From contig CBDAFL010000161.1 in assembly GCA_965195225.1 (NCBI GenBank), forward strand, positions 1 through 64,000: DNA of 64,000 nucleotides, read 5' to 3'. The notes below the pieces were generated by a model, which was not told the DNA's origin, made no database searches, and saw nothing but the letters and a program-made list of their open reading frames with translations. Within the stretch, counting starts at the first letter, position 1. Each line of letters starts with the position of its first letter. Shown here piece by piece: positions 52,018 through 61,018 of the stretch. The stretch is from JAHIKV01 sp965195225 (GTDB lineage Bacteria > Planctomycetota > Planctomycetia > Pirellulales > Thermoguttaceae). The translations under genes and the position numbers were made by a program.

Positions 52018-52989
52018 ATGGGTCGCTCGGTTCTACTGGCGTGCGTGCCGTGGATGGCGATCCTTGCGGCGTCGTTCGTCGTGCTATTCGTTCTTGCCTG
52101 GGCAAACCGCGCGCGGCCGAGGCCGCGCCGCCTGCGCCGACTGCATGCCGACCAGCGCGGCAGCGTTCAGAGCCTGAGCTTCGTGCTCACGTTGCCGTTG
52201 TTCATCATGGTCCTGTTGCTGATCGTGCAGGTCAGTCAGTTGATGATTGGGCAGATGGTGGTCGAATACGCGGCCTTCGCGGCGGCTCGCGCTGCCGCCG
52301 TCTGGATACCCGCCGATACTCCCTACCCGGAAGGCGCAAACCGCATCGGCGCGTTTTTTCCCGACCTGAACGCCGAGGTCCAAGTCATTCCGGTCCTGGA
52401 CCCCGACGATCCAAACTATGGCCCCGCCGAGGGCGGAATGGTCTATCGCATTGAGCCTGGCGGGGCGAAGTCTGAAAAGATCGCCTCCGCGGCCGTGTTG
52501 GCCTGTATGCCGATCTCGCCCTCGCGCAACGTGGGAGCGACCCTCTCGGGCACCGGACCGTTGGCGGCGGACATTATTACCAGGGCCTACGCCGCGATGG
52601 CCCCGAACTCCGACTCCGGCCCGGCCGCGGCCAGACGCATCCAGAACAAGCTGGCCTACGCGATGGCCAACACTTCGGTAGAAATGAAGTTCTACCATAA
52701 GAACAGCGAGCCGCCGTTGGGAGTCGCGTACTTGATCCCGCCCGATCCGAACGAGTTTCACTTCAACGAACTCGGCTGGCAGGACCAAATAACGGTAACG
52801 GTCAGGCACAATCTGGCGTTGTTGCCGGGGCCGGGCCGGTTGCTGGCCCGCTCGACTGGCGCCGGCGACCAGGTCGGCGACAGCGTCGAAAATCGGGGAA
52901 ACGTCTACACCTATCTCCTCTCGGCCTCGGTCACCATAGGCAACGAGGGAGAGAAACCGGCGATCCCGTATGTTTATCAAACGTATTAA
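52018..52989 (+). CDS. TadE-like pseudopilin-domain protein
   Basis: 323 residues from ATG 52018 (GGGAGA nine bases upstream); an in-frame ATG at 52003 ends the palindrome arm and may also be used. After an extra N-terminal hydrophobic segment comes the TadE region: DQRGSVQSLSFVLTLPLFIM, a processing-like Gly and hydrophobic helix, then QMVVEYAAFAAARAAAVW. The rest is an extracytoplasmic domain I cannot assign. Overlaps the next gene by 20 bases. Confidence 0.78.
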   Translation: MGRSVLLACVPWMAILAASFVVLFVLAWANRARPRPRRLRRLHADQRGSVQSLSFVLTLPLFIMVLLLIVQVSQLMIGQMVVEYAAFAAARAAAVWIPADTPYPEGANRIGAFFPDLNAEVQVIPVLDPDDPNYGPAEGGMVYRIEPGGAKSEKIASAAVLACMPISPSRNVGATLSGTGPLAADIITRAYAAMAPNSDSGPAAARRIQNKLAYAMANTSVEMKFYHKNSEPPLGVAYLIPPDPNEFHFNELGWQDQITVTVRHNLALLPGPGRLLARSTGAGDQVGDSVENRGNVYTYLLSASVTIGNEGEKPAIPYVYQTY

Positions 52990-54421
52990 ATACAATTATC
53001 CGCCGTTGCAAAATCTCCACCGCGACCAGGACGGTGTCATCAGCATCCTCTCGGTGTTCGCCGTGCTGTTGCTCGTGATGTTGTTGGGCATGGTGATGAA
53101 CGTCGGCCGACAGGTGGACGGCAAAATCCGTATGCAAAACGCGGCCGACGCAGCGGCCTACTCGGGCGGCGTCGTCATGGCCCGCGGCCTGAACACGCTG
53201 ACATTCACCAACCACCTGCTCTGCGACGTATTCGCCACCACGGCCTTCCTGCGCGAGGCCCGCGACCGAAACGCGGAATCCTACGTCCCCTCGATCCTGG
53301 CGGCGTGGGAGCAGGAGGCGCCGGTATTTTCCGGCTCGGGCTTCGAGAAGTTCGAGGATCTTGGCGCCGCGATCGATCAGAAAGTCCCCTTGGAGCAGGA
53401 GCTTGTCCGCTCGTACAGCGAGTGGGCCGCCGCGGTCAGCGACGCCGTACTACCGTTGATGGAGGAGATACTCGCCGGTGAACTGATCCCGCAATACCAG
53501 CGGGCGGTCGCGGCGGCGTTTCCCGACATCGCTCAGGCCGCCGCCCTGGAAGTGGCGGTCCGCAACGGGCAACCCGACTTCGGCCGCGGCAAATTGCTGG
53601 GCGCTTTGTGGCGAAGTTCCGGCCAATTGGTCGGCGGCGACTACGAGTTGGCCGACCCTTCGTTGCCGGTCGTCGATCCCGAGCTTGGCACAATGCCCAA
53701 CCAGTCGCACTACCTTTCCACGGCCCGCCGGCAGCGCGAATCGCTCGCTACGCGATACCTGGGCGACTGGAACAACCAGACGATGGCGTTTTTCGATCGC
53801 GGCGGGAAGATGAGCCAATTCGGCGCGCTCTGGCGGAGCTTCACCTGTGGATACTTGCACCAGTTGCTGGAGGAAGAATACCCGAACCGAAACCTGCCGT
53901 TCGTAATCCGCACCGAGGCCAACGAAGCAATCGACGGCAACGCCCACCTCGAACAATACTTCACCTTCCTGGGCGTGGCTTATTGGAAGAAAATTCCCGG
54001 GTTCGCTCCCAGGGTGTTTTTCAATCCGATCGACGGCGACGCGACGGCGTTCGCTCAGGTGCGGGTGTTCGTACCTCGGCGGCGGCTGGTTTGGCTCTAT
54101 ATCAACGCCAGCGGCGGATCAACCACGCCGATCGGCGGCGTGCCGGGCGAGTTTCCCGCCTTGCCCAACGAGGCCACGCCCGAACCCGGTCAAGGCGGCG
54201 GATCGACCGGTCAATGGGTCGTCGGCCGGGAAAGAGTGTCCGACAGTTGGACCTTGTTGAACCAACGCTGGACGTGCCAGTTGGTTCCGGCCACGATGCC
54301 CGCGCTGGCGGCGATATTACAGACCGTGCCCCCAATGCCCGAGTTTGCCGAGGAAGAAACCGTATTGCCGAGCTTAGGCAACGTAAGTTCGGAAGAGATT
54401 GGAAGGATTAGTACGCATTAA
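52970..54421 (+). CDS. TadG-like protein
   Basis: 483 residues. N-terminal Tad domain: DQDGVISILSVFAVLLLVML then GKIRMQNAADAAAYSGGVVMARGLN, the signature of TadG/Flp-assembly proteins. The large C-terminal part is extracytoplasmic, Trp- and Tyr-rich, with no von Willebrand motif I can recognise. It overlaps the preceding gene and is followed by a heptamer array. Confidence 0.8.
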   Translation: MFIKRIKYNYPPLQNLHRDQDGVISILSVFAVLLLVMLLGMVMNVGRQVDGKIRMQNAADAAAYSGGVVMARGLNTLTFTNHLLCDVFATTAFLREARDRNAESYVPSILAAWEQEAPVFSGSGFEKFEDLGAAIDQKVPLEQELVRSYSEWAAAVSDAVLPLMEEILAGELIPQYQRAVAAAFPDIAQAAALEVAVRNGQPDFGRGKLLGALWRSSGQLVGGDYELADPSLPVVDPELGTMPNQSHYLSTARRQRESLATRYLGDWNNQTMAFFDRGGKMSQFGALWRSFTCGYLHQLLEEEYPNRNLPFVIRTEANEAIDGNAHLEQYFTFLGVAYWKKIPGFAPRVFFNPIDGDATAFAQVRVFVPRRRLVWLYINASGGSTTPIGGVPGEFPALPNEATPEPGQGGGSTGQWVVGRERVSDSWTLLNQRWTCQLVPATMPALAAILQTVPPMPEFAEEETVLPSLGNVSSEEIGRISTH

Positions 54422-54422
54422 C

Positions 54423-54462
54423 TTAGTGGCCACTAGCCACTGACCACTAACCACTAGCCACT
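54423..54462 (+). repeat. Heptamer array before the second TadE-like gene
   Basis: TTAGTGG, CCACTAG, CCACTGA, CCACTAA, CCACTAG, CCACT and then the ATG at 54463. The first unit is the inverse of the others. No Shine-Dalgarno is present between the array and the start codon. Confidence 0.9.
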
Positions 54463-55404
54463 ATGTCTACCCGCCGCGGTCTCTCCACGCTGGAATTGGT
54501 CCTCACGCTGCCGATTCTATTGATGGTCATGGCGCTGATGGTCAACTACGGCGTGGTGGCGTGCTGGAAGGTGCGCGGTTTGAGCGTAGCGCGGAACGCG
54601 CTGTGGAGCACTCGCTGGCCGCGTTCGGGCACGACGAACCCGCGTCCCGATTACTGGCCGCAATCGGCCGGCGTGGGGGCCGGAGGGGCCGGCAACGTCG
54701 CCGAACTCGACGATCCCCGCGTCTACCAACCGGTGGCCCGAGGGCCGTTGGTCGGCGCCGAGGTGAACGCCAACCTGCTCGATCCCACCCGCGGGCTGCG
54801 ACGAGGCTCGGCCACGCTGACCCGCGGCTTCGCCATGCTCTCCAAGATGGGTTCCTTCCAACTAGAAGCAAATACCTTTATCCTCGACGACCGCTGGCAG
54901 CATCGGCAAATGGGGCTTTCGTCAAGCTGGCATCGTCGCATCCCGGTGATTTACAGCCTACAAAACGCGCCGCCCAATCTATCGATGGCTTACGTGAATG
55001 CAGTCGTGGCAATCTACTACGCCCCGTTCCAAGAGGCGCTGCGGCCGTTGGACAACGACGAAGAGTACATCTACTACGGCCAATTGTTCGGCTGGGGCGT
55101 ACCCGACTTCCATCCCCGCTTGAACCGCTTTTGCAGCCTGGACAGGTCGCTGGCCGACGAGCGGGCCGAAGACTTGATCGACCGCATCCAGGGGCGCGAC
55201 GATCCGCGTGTTTCCGGTCTGGCCGAGCGGATGGCCCGGGCGTTCATCGGCCTGTACGAACGGGTAATTCGAGAATACGAAACTTTGCTCGGCGCCGATC
55301 CGCCCCCGTCCGCCGCTCAAAGGGCGGCCATGCAGGCGGATATCGGCCAACTCCAGCAGAAGATCGACACGCTCAATCAGTTCTTGCAAACGTTCCAGAA
55401 TTGA
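54463..55404 (+). CDS. TadE-like protein, second copy
   Basis: 313 residues. N-terminus RRGLSTLELVLTLPILLMVM with Gly-x3-Glu, the prepilin-like processing and helix segment of TadE. Remainder extracytoplasmic: a conserved-looking IYYGQLFGWGVPDFHPRLNR block and a C-terminal coiled coil (AAMQADIGQLQQKIDTLNQF). Six bases separate it from the next gene. Probably a minor pseudopilin of the Tad machine. Confidence 0.78.
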   Translation: MSTRRGLSTLELVLTLPILLMVMALMVNYGVVACWKVRGLSVARNALWSTRWPRSGTTNPRPDYWPQSAGVGAGGAGNVAELDDPRVYQPVARGPLVGAEVNANLLDPTRGLRRGSATLTRGFAMLSKMGSFQLEANTFILDDRWQHRQMGLSSSWHRRIPVIYSLQNAPPNLSMAYVNAVVAIYYAPFQEALRPLDNDEEYIYYGQLFGWGVPDFHPRLNRFCSLDRSLADERAEDLIDRIQGRDDPRVSGLAERMARAFIGLYERVIREYETLLGADPPPSAAQRAAMQADIGQLQQKIDTLNQFLQTFQN

Positions 55405-55410
55405 GATGCC

Positions 55411-56385
55411 ATGTCCGATGTCCCTCGAACACCCGAACCGTCAGGCTACGCGGCGCTGGCGAAACGCATATCCGTCTGGACCACCAAGGGGCTGCTCAGC
55501 GCGATGGTGTTGGTGGCCGGCGTGGGCTTCGGGCGGCAGGTGTTGATCTGGTGGGGCAACAACGACGTTCCCACCACCCGGCTCTTAACCGCCGAGTCGT
55601 TGGGCGACCCCGGCCAACCACACTCGATCCGCTTCGGCGACGCCGCATGGTCGCTCCGCCGCCGGTCGATCTTCGGCGATCGGGACGAGGCCGTCGCGCA
55701 ACTCCGGGCGGAGTGCCGCGAGCTGCTTGGCGCCATAAAGCCGCGGCCGTTGGTCGCGCCGCCGGGTCGGGGTGGCAGTTCAACTGCCACCCCAGCTTTC
55801 GGCGCGACCGACGGTCGCGGCTTTATGTCTCTCTTGTCCGCCTCAACCCCCGTCGATCGGGAACCCGGCAAGTGGCGGCTGTACGAGTTCCGCGAGACGT
55901 TCCCGATGGCAGTCGGTGTCGCGCGGCCTTCAACGTCGCCTTCGGAGCCGGAAAACGGGCAGGCAGACCTTGCCCAACTCGGATATCGAGCGATAATGTG
56001 GGCGATAGCGGTGCCGGCGGGTGCGAACCAGTGGACCCTGTGCGTCTTCCGGCCGGCCGATTCACCGATGGGAGAAGAGTCCGGTTTGGTCGAAGTGCCC
56101 ATCCCGCCCGGCTGCCGACGGACGCTCTCGATACAGGCCGGCGGCGGGGGGATCGTTGCGTTTGGTGGCCCCGACCGGCTCGACAGGTGGAAGCGGTTCC
56201 ACGACGATTGGTTCGCCGACCAGGGCTGGCGGCAGTCGGTCCATTGGCGTTCGGCCGGAAAAGCATGGTATGCAAAGTATGTCGCGCCCGATTATATCGG
56301 CGGCGCGGTTGAAGTCCGCTTCGGCCCGGACGGACGGGGGGGATTGAGTGGGTTATTGATGATTACGCCGCGGCAGTCGAGGTAG
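55411..56385 (+). CDS. Single-TM protein of the Tad locus, with an in-frame palindromic element
   Basis: 324 residues, one N-terminal membrane helix (TTKGLLSAMVLVAGVGFG) and an extracytoplasmic domain that I do not recognise. Residues about 108-139 (GAIKPRPLVAPPG to FGATDGRGFMS) are encoded by the palindromic element at 55734-55827, which leaves the frame open. Sits between TadE-like and cpaB genes, so it is probably a Tad accessory protein found in planctomycetes. The start ATG has no strong ribosome binding site and follows closely on the previous stop. Confidence 0.7.
   Translation: MSDVPRTPEPSGYAALAKRISVWTTKGLLSAMVLVAGVGFGRQVLIWWGNNDVPTTRLLTAESLGDPGQPHSIRFGDAAWSLRRRSIFGDRDEAVAQLRAECRELLGAIKPRPLVAPPGRGGSSTATPAFGATDGRGFMSLLSASTPVDREPGKWRLYEFRETFPMAVGVARPSTSPSEPENGQADLAQLGYRAIMWAIAVPAGANQWTLCVFRPADSPMGEESGLVEVPIPPGCRRTLSIQAGGGGIVAFGGPDRLDRWKRFHDDWFADQGWRQSVHWRSAGKAWYAKYVAPDYIGGAVEVRFGPDGRGGLSGLLMITPRQSR
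55734..55827. repeat. Palindromic element inserted in frame in a coding sequence
   Basis: Left arm 55734-55759 (CATAAAGCCGCGGCCGTTGG then TCGCGC) and right arm 55802-55827 are inverted copies with 24 of 26 bases identical. The centre holds a second perfect palindrome GGGGTGGCAGTT/AACTGCCACCCC (55769-55793). The whole 94 bases are translated. Confidence 0.9.
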
Positions 56386-56423
56386 AATACTTTGGCGGCT
56401 GGATGGCACACCCAGAACGAAGT

Positions 56424-56480
56424 GATGGGCGTGGTGCCAGAGGACACACGCCCTTCGCTCCGCTCAGGGGCGTGCCACCC
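56424..56480. repeat. Degenerate GTGGCACGTCCC-type palindrome
   Basis: ATGGGCGTGGTGCCAGAGGA left, ACGCCCTTCGCTCCGCTCAG then GGGCGTGCCACCC right; related to the right arm of 17383-17467. A fragment GATCGCGGCTTTACA of the CATAAAGCCGC family follows at 56481. Confidence 0.65.
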
Positions 56481-56511
56481 GATCGCGGCTTTACACGAAA
56501 GGCGAGGACTG

Positions 56512-57249
56512 ATGAAAGGCATTCAAGGTCTTATACTGGCGATCGGACTGGGCGTTGCCGGCGCGCTGTTCAATTGGGCGTATCTCGCCGGCAAATCGAG
56601 CCAGGAAACAATGGTCTCCTTCGTGGGAATCAAGGGGAACACGACCGTAAACCACGGCGAAATACTCCGCGACGAAGACCTCGTGCCCGTGCGGATTCCG
56701 CTCCGTTTGGTCGGCAACCTCAATAACTTCGCCGTGCGGTACGACGGCAAGGGATCGGTCGTCGGCCAAAGGGTCTCCCGAAATATGACCGGCGAATGTC
56801 TGCTGCTGCGTGAAGACCTCAAGACTCCGCCGCAAAAACTCGATCTGGAAGAGGGCGAGGACGTCTGGTGGATACCGGTCGATACCCGCGCGTTCGTTCC
56901 GTCGTTGGTCAAGCCGGGCGACATGGTTTCGTTTCTGATCGGTCGCCCGTCGCGGCCAACCCGCGCGGTCCCCGGCCGCCCAAGAAGTCCCGCGGAGGCC
57001 GGCGACGATTCCTCCACCGGACCAATCAAGCCTATCGGGCCGTTCAAGATACTTGCACTAGGCAACCGCCTGGGCAGCTCCGACGTGATGCGCGCGGCCA
57101 GGACGCCGCAGTTGCAGGAAAACGTGCTGGCGATCCGGGTGAGCGACCACGTTGCCGGTGAGCGCCGGATGGCCGAAGAACTGTGGCGTCTTTTGCAGGC
57201 CACCAACTTTCGCAACGTGGGCGTCACTTTGCACAATAGGAAAAATTGA
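56512..57249 (+). CDS. cpaB: Flp pilus assembly protein CpaB/RcpC
   Basis: 245 residues from ATG 56512 (GAGG upstream); the open frame before it runs through repeats. One N-terminal membrane helix (GLILAIGLGVAGALFNW) and a SAF-like beta-clip domain (TVNHGEILRDEDLVPVRIPL, IPVDTRAFVPSLVKPGDMVS) as in CpaB. Normally works with the CpaC secretin in the periplasm; no secretin gene is in the window. The C-terminus runs into a heptamer array. Confidence 0.88.
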   Translation: MKGIQGLILAIGLGVAGALFNWAYLAGKSSQETMVSFVGIKGNTTVNHGEILRDEDLVPVRIPLRLVGNLNNFAVRYDGKGSVVGQRVSRNMTGECLLLREDLKTPPQKLDLEEGEDVWWIPVDTRAFVPSLVKPGDMVSFLIGRPSRPTRAVPGRPRSPAEAGDDSSTGPIKPIGPFKILALGNRLGSSDVMRAARTPQLQENVLAIRVSDHVAGERRMAEELWRLLQATNFRNVGVTLHNRKN

Positions 57250-57296
57250 AAAATGCAAAATGAACATTGGACATTGGACATTTGAGAATTGCAATT
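57248..57296 (+). repeat. Heptamer array between cpaB and the FHA-ATPase gene
   Basis: Seven phased units: GAAAAAT, GCAAAAT, GAACATT, GGACATT, GGACATT, TGAGAAT, TGCAATT, starting at the cpaB stop and ending 11 bases before the next ATG. Confidence 0.85.
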
Positions 57297-57307
57297 ACGG
57301 TGCAGCC

Positions 57308-59200
57308 ATGAAGGTCTGGTACAACAAGGTGAACGAGAGCCGCCGGTCGGTGCTGGAGGTCGATTCGACGGAAGTCACCATCGGCCGCGATCCGTCCAAC
57401 GCCGTCTGTCTGCAAAGCCCGTTGGTCTCGCGGCGTCATGCCGTGGTGCGCATGGTGGACGGCAAGTTGCACCTGGAAAACGTCGGCCTGAACAGTTGCG
57501 TGGTGGACGACGAGGAAGTCCTCGGCGGGCAGACGGCCGTATTCACTCCGGGCGCGAAAATCCGCGTCTGGCCCTACACGCTCACCTTCGAGGCCGAAAA
57601 AGCGACGACCATAACCCTCGGCGATCTGGAAGCGCACCTGCGCTCGATCATGGCCGAGCTGGAGCTGCGCATCCACCGCAAGCTGCTCGAAAGGCTCGAC
57701 CTCTACGAGTTCGAGACCAATCTGGCCGGCGACAACGAAAGCATCCTCCTGCTGGAAAACAACATCGAGGACGTCTGCCGCGACCTGAAGGTGTTCGCGC
57801 CGGAGAACGAGGCCCTACTGGAAGAGATTACCGGCCTGGTGCTCCGCGATCACCTGATAAACCAGTTGATTATGGAGACCGGCACGGAGGAGTATTTCGA
57901 CCTGGCCGCGCTGAGCAGCACCGAGTTCGACGTGCCGGCCACGCTGGTCCCCGAACGCGAGGTCGAGCTACATTCCCTGCTTCAGTTCGTCCGCGAGCGG
58001 CTCAAGTTGGAGGAGTGCCGCGATGTGACCGAGCAGGTGCAGCGGGTGGAGACGCGGTTCAACGAGGAGTTCCATCTGGTCCGCCCGCACCTGCACCACG
58101 AATTGCGGAAGTATCTGATCCTCCGCACGTTGAAGAAGGACTTGAAGGACACGATTTTCGGTTTTGGGCCGCTGCAAGACCTGCTCCGGGCACCGACCGT
58201 TACGGAGATCATGGTCGTCTCCAGCGATCAGATATACGTCGAGCGTGGCGGGATAATCGAGAAATCGGGGCGTCGGTTCATTTCCGACAAAGTGACCGAG
58301 GCGATCATCGAGCGGATCGTGTCCCAGGTCGGGCGTCGGATCGACAAGAGCCAGCCGCTGGTCGATGCCCGGCTGCCGGACGGCTCGCGCGTGAACGCCA
58401 TCATCCCGCCGCTGGCCTGCAAGGGCCCGACGCTGACCGTCCGCAAGTTCCCCGCCCAGCGGTTGACAATGGACGATCTGGTCGAGATGGGGAGCATCAG
58501 CACTCCGGCGGCCATGTTTTTGCGCGCCTGCGTAATCGATCGCCGAAACATCCTCGTCAGCGGCGGAACCGGCACCGGCAAGACGACGACGCTGAACATT
58601 CTCGGCGGCTTCATCCCCTTCAAGGAACGGATCGTTACGATCGAGGACACGACCGAACTGCGGTTGCATCAGGAGCACGTCGTCACTTTGGAGACGAAGC
58701 CGCCGAACGTCGAGGGGACCGGCCAGTACACGGTCCGCGATCTGGTGAAAAACGCGCTCCGCATGCGTCCCGACCGGATCATCGTGGGCGAATGCCGCGG
58801 CCCCGAAGCGCTGGACATGGTCCAGGCGATGAACACCGGCCACGACGGCTCGATGACCACCGTCCACGCCAACAGTTCCCGCGAGGTAATCGAGCGGCTC
58901 GAGGTGCTGGTGCTGATGGCGGCCAACCTGCCCGTGGCCTCGATCCACCGTCAACTCACCTCGGCGCTGGACCTGATCGTGCATATCAGCCGCCTGCCGA
59001 GCGGGGCCAGGGTCGTCACCCAAATCACCGAAGTCCTCAGCTACGACGCCGACGAGCACCAAATAATTTTGCACGACATTTTCAATTTCCGCGACGGCGC
59101 GTTGCTACGCCCCACCGGCTATCTGCCGTCGTTTGTCGATTCGCTGGTGGAAAAGGAACTGTTGGACCTGGAGTTTTTGTACGGAAGAGAAGGCCGGTGA
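57308..59200 (+). CDS. FHA domain-CpaF fusion ATPase (second ATPase)
   Basis: 630 residues from ATG 57308, with no strong ribosome binding site. Residues 1-100 are an FHA phosphothreonine-binding domain (TIGRDPSNAVCL at 24-35, SRRHAVV at 41-47). The middle is a helical linker and the CpaF N-terminal domain (TVTEIMVVSSDQIYVERGG); the ATPase has Walker A SGGTGTGKT with Lys425, VTIEDTTELRL, RIIVGECRGPEALD and GHDGSMTTVHAN. TadB and TadC follow, so this copy is the one tied to the pilus platform. FHA suggests control by a Ser/Thr kinase; one is encoded at 61962. Confidence 0.93.
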   Translation: MKVWYNKVNESRRSVLEVDSTEVTIGRDPSNAVCLQSPLVSRRHAVVRMVDGKLHLENVGLNSCVVDDEEVLGGQTAVFTPGAKIRVWPYTLTFEAEKATTITLGDLEAHLRSIMAELELRIHRKLLERLDLYEFETNLAGDNESILLLENNIEDVCRDLKVFAPENEALLEEITGLVLRDHLINQLIMETGTEEYFDLAALSSTEFDVPATLVPEREVELHSLLQFVRERLKLEECRDVTEQVQRVETRFNEEFHLVRPHLHHELRKYLILRTLKKDLKDTIFGFGPLQDLLRAPTVTEIMVVSSDQIYVERGGIIEKSGRRFISDKVTEAIIERIVSQVGRRIDKSQPLVDARLPDGSRVNAIIPPLACKGPTLTVRKFPAQRLTMDDLVEMGSISTPAAMFLRACVIDRRNILVSGGTGTGKTTTLNILGGFIPFKERIVTIEDTTELRLHQEHVVTLETKPPNVEGTGQYTVRDLVKNALRMRPDRIIVGECRGPEALDMVQAMNTGHDGSMTTVHANSSREVIERLEVLVLMAANLPVASIHRQLTSALDLIVHISRLPSGARVVTQITEVLSYDADEHQIILHDIFNFRDGALLRPTGYLPSFVDSLVEKELLDLEFLYGREGR

Positions 59201-59209
59201 GTTGAGCCT

Positions 59210-60061
59210 ATGACCTCCAACATTGAAGCGCTACTGGCTAGCTTGTTCGTCGGCATGGCCGTTGCGGCGGCCGGCTGGGCGGCGAGCGACTACCTCGCCG
59301 CGGCGCTGGACGGCGCCGAGCGCGACGTTGCCGACAAGCTCCGCCGGCTGCGGACGCCTACTCGCAACGTGCGAAAATACCTTGTCGTCTGGCTGATCGT
59401 CATGGCGTGCGTATTCTTCGGCTGCTGGCTGGGGTTGGACAGCAAGATATTCGCCGTCTTGGCGATCGTGTTTCTCGCGGCCGCGCCTTGGTATCTGCTG
59501 CGGCGGATGGCGGAGCGACATCGGCAGCGGATCGAAGACCAGTTGGCCGACGCGATGGTGACGATGGCCAACGCGGTCCGGGCGGGACTGTCGCTGGCCC
59601 AATCGCTGGAAATCCTCGCCGCCCAATGTCCCAAGCCGATCAACGCCGAGTTCCATCAGATCGTGGCCGAATACAACCTCGGCCGGCCGCTGGAACGCAC
59701 CCTGACCGAGGCCAAGGAGCGGTTGCGGAGCGAAAACTTCGCTCTGTTCGCCGCGGCGCTGTTGGCCAGCCACGAGAGCGGCGGTCGGCTGAACGAAACC
59801 ATCGAACGCATAGCCCAATCCGTGCTGGAATTGCAACGGCTTGAGCGGAAGGTGCTGGCCGAGACCGCCCAGGCCCGAAAGTCGGCCGTCTACATGGCGA
59901 TGGCCCCGGCGTTTATCCTCGCGGCTTATTACTTCGTCGATCCGATAAACACGACGCTGTTGTTCACCACAATGGTCGGGCAAATGTTGCTGGCCACCGC
60001 AGCGGTGTTGAACGTATTGGCGTATTTGTGGGCAAGAGCGCTGTTGAATCCCGATATCTAA
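59210..60061 (+). CDS. tadB: Tad pilus inner-membrane protein TadB
   Basis: 283 residues. GspF-type platform protein: two N-terminal helices around 60-100, a cytosolic domain with DQLADAMVTMANAVRAGLSLAQSLE, and C-terminal helices (YMAMAPAFILAAYYFV, FTTMVGQMLLATAAVLNVLA). Nine bases after the ATPase gene, in the canonical cpaF-tadB-tadC order. Confidence 0.93.
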   Translation: MTSNIEALLASLFVGMAVAAAGWAASDYLAAALDGAERDVADKLRRLRTPTRNVRKYLVVWLIVMACVFFGCWLGLDSKIFAVLAIVFLAAAPWYLLRRMAERHRQRIEDQLADAMVTMANAVRAGLSLAQSLEILAAQCPKPINAEFHQIVAEYNLGRPLERTLTEAKERLRSENFALFAAALLASHESGGRLNETIERIAQSVLELQRLERKVLAETAQARKSAVYMAMAPAFILAAYYFVDPINTTLLFTTMVGQMLLATAAVLNVLAYLWARALLNPDI

Positions 60062-60071
60062 GCAGTATACC

Positions 60072-61016
60072 ATGACGACCATTTCCATCATCGCCGCGCT
60101 TCCGCCCGGCTTCGCGCTGCAGACGGCCAGCAGCGCCGTCGTCGGATTGGCCGTCGCGATACTCGTCTGGTGGATCGCCTCCGTCTTGCGGAGCGAAGAC
60201 CTGCAACAGGGAATCGAGTGGCGGTACGACGTCAGCCGGATCAACGAACTGCGTCGGGCCGACTGGTTCTTCCGCCTGCTGCAACCGGCCGTTCAACTGC
60301 TGGCGCGAGGCAACCGCAAGGTGTTCCGCGAAAGTCTGCCCGCGATCGGACGCGAGATTCAAGCGGCCGGTTTGTCCCGGTTTTGGCTGCCCGAGGAATA
60401 TCTGGGCAAGATCGAATTGATTGCGTTGTTTTGCGCGCCGATTTTCGTGTATTTCTTCTTCGGCTGGTTCGGCGGCGTCGGGATTGCATTGGCCGCGATG
60501 TTCGTCGCTATCACGGCATGGTTGTTGCGGCGGCGTCTGGCGGCTAGGGCAAGATCGCGGCTCCATCAAATCAAACGCCGCATGCCGTTCCTGTTGGACC
60601 TGCTGACGCTCCTGATGGAGGCCGGCTCGACGTTCCTCGGCGCAATGAGGCAGGCGGTCGACGAGTTTCAGGGACATCCGATCGCCGAGGAATTCGGCCG
60701 CGTCCTGACCGACATGAACCTCGGCAAGACCCGAACCGAATCGCTGTTGGCCATGCGCGACCGGCTGGCCGACGACGAAATCACCAGTATCGTCGGCTCG
60801 ATCGTCCAGGGCGAAACGCTCGGCACCCCGTTGGCCAACATCTTCCGCACCCAGGCCGACGTGTTGCGGATCAAGCGGACGCAACGGGCGGAACTTCTGG
60901 CCGGCGAGGCGGGCGTGAACATGTTGCTCCCCGGCGTTTTGATCATGATCGCCACGGTGCTGATTATTATCGGGCCGTTTATGCTGAATTACTTGTACCT
61001 TGGGTTATCATTATAG
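60072..61016 (+). CDS. tadC: Tad pilus inner-membrane protein TadC
   Basis: 314 residues, second GspF-type platform subunit. Hydrophobic segments near 15-32, 118-155 and at the C-terminus (VNMLLPGVLIMIATVLIIIG), with the conserved MPFLLDLLTLLMEAGSTFLG and GTPLANIFRTQAD regions. Ends the core pilus genes; a heptamer array follows. Confidence 0.93.
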   Translation: MTTISIIAALPPGFALQTASSAVVGLAVAILVWWIASVLRSEDLQQGIEWRYDVSRINELRRADWFFRLLQPAVQLLARGNRKVFRESLPAIGREIQAAGLSRFWLPEEYLGKIELIALFCAPIFVYFFFGWFGGVGIALAAMFVAITAWLLRRRLAARARSRLHQIKRRMPFLLDLLTLLMEAGSTFLGAMRQAVDEFQGHPIAEEFGRVLTDMNLGKTRTESLLAMRDRLADDEITSIVGSIVQGETLGTPLANIFRTQADVLRIKRTQRAELLAGEAGVNMLLPGVLIMIATVLIIIGPFMLNYLYLGLSL

Positions 61017-61018
61017 TA

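Noticed and set aside
57289..59205. 638-codon open frame overlapping the FHA-CpaF gene on the same strand
   Set aside because: It is the +1 shadow of a highly GC-biased gene: the translation is Arg/Gly/Pro-rich with no motifs, whereas the other frame has a complete FHA domain and ATPase.
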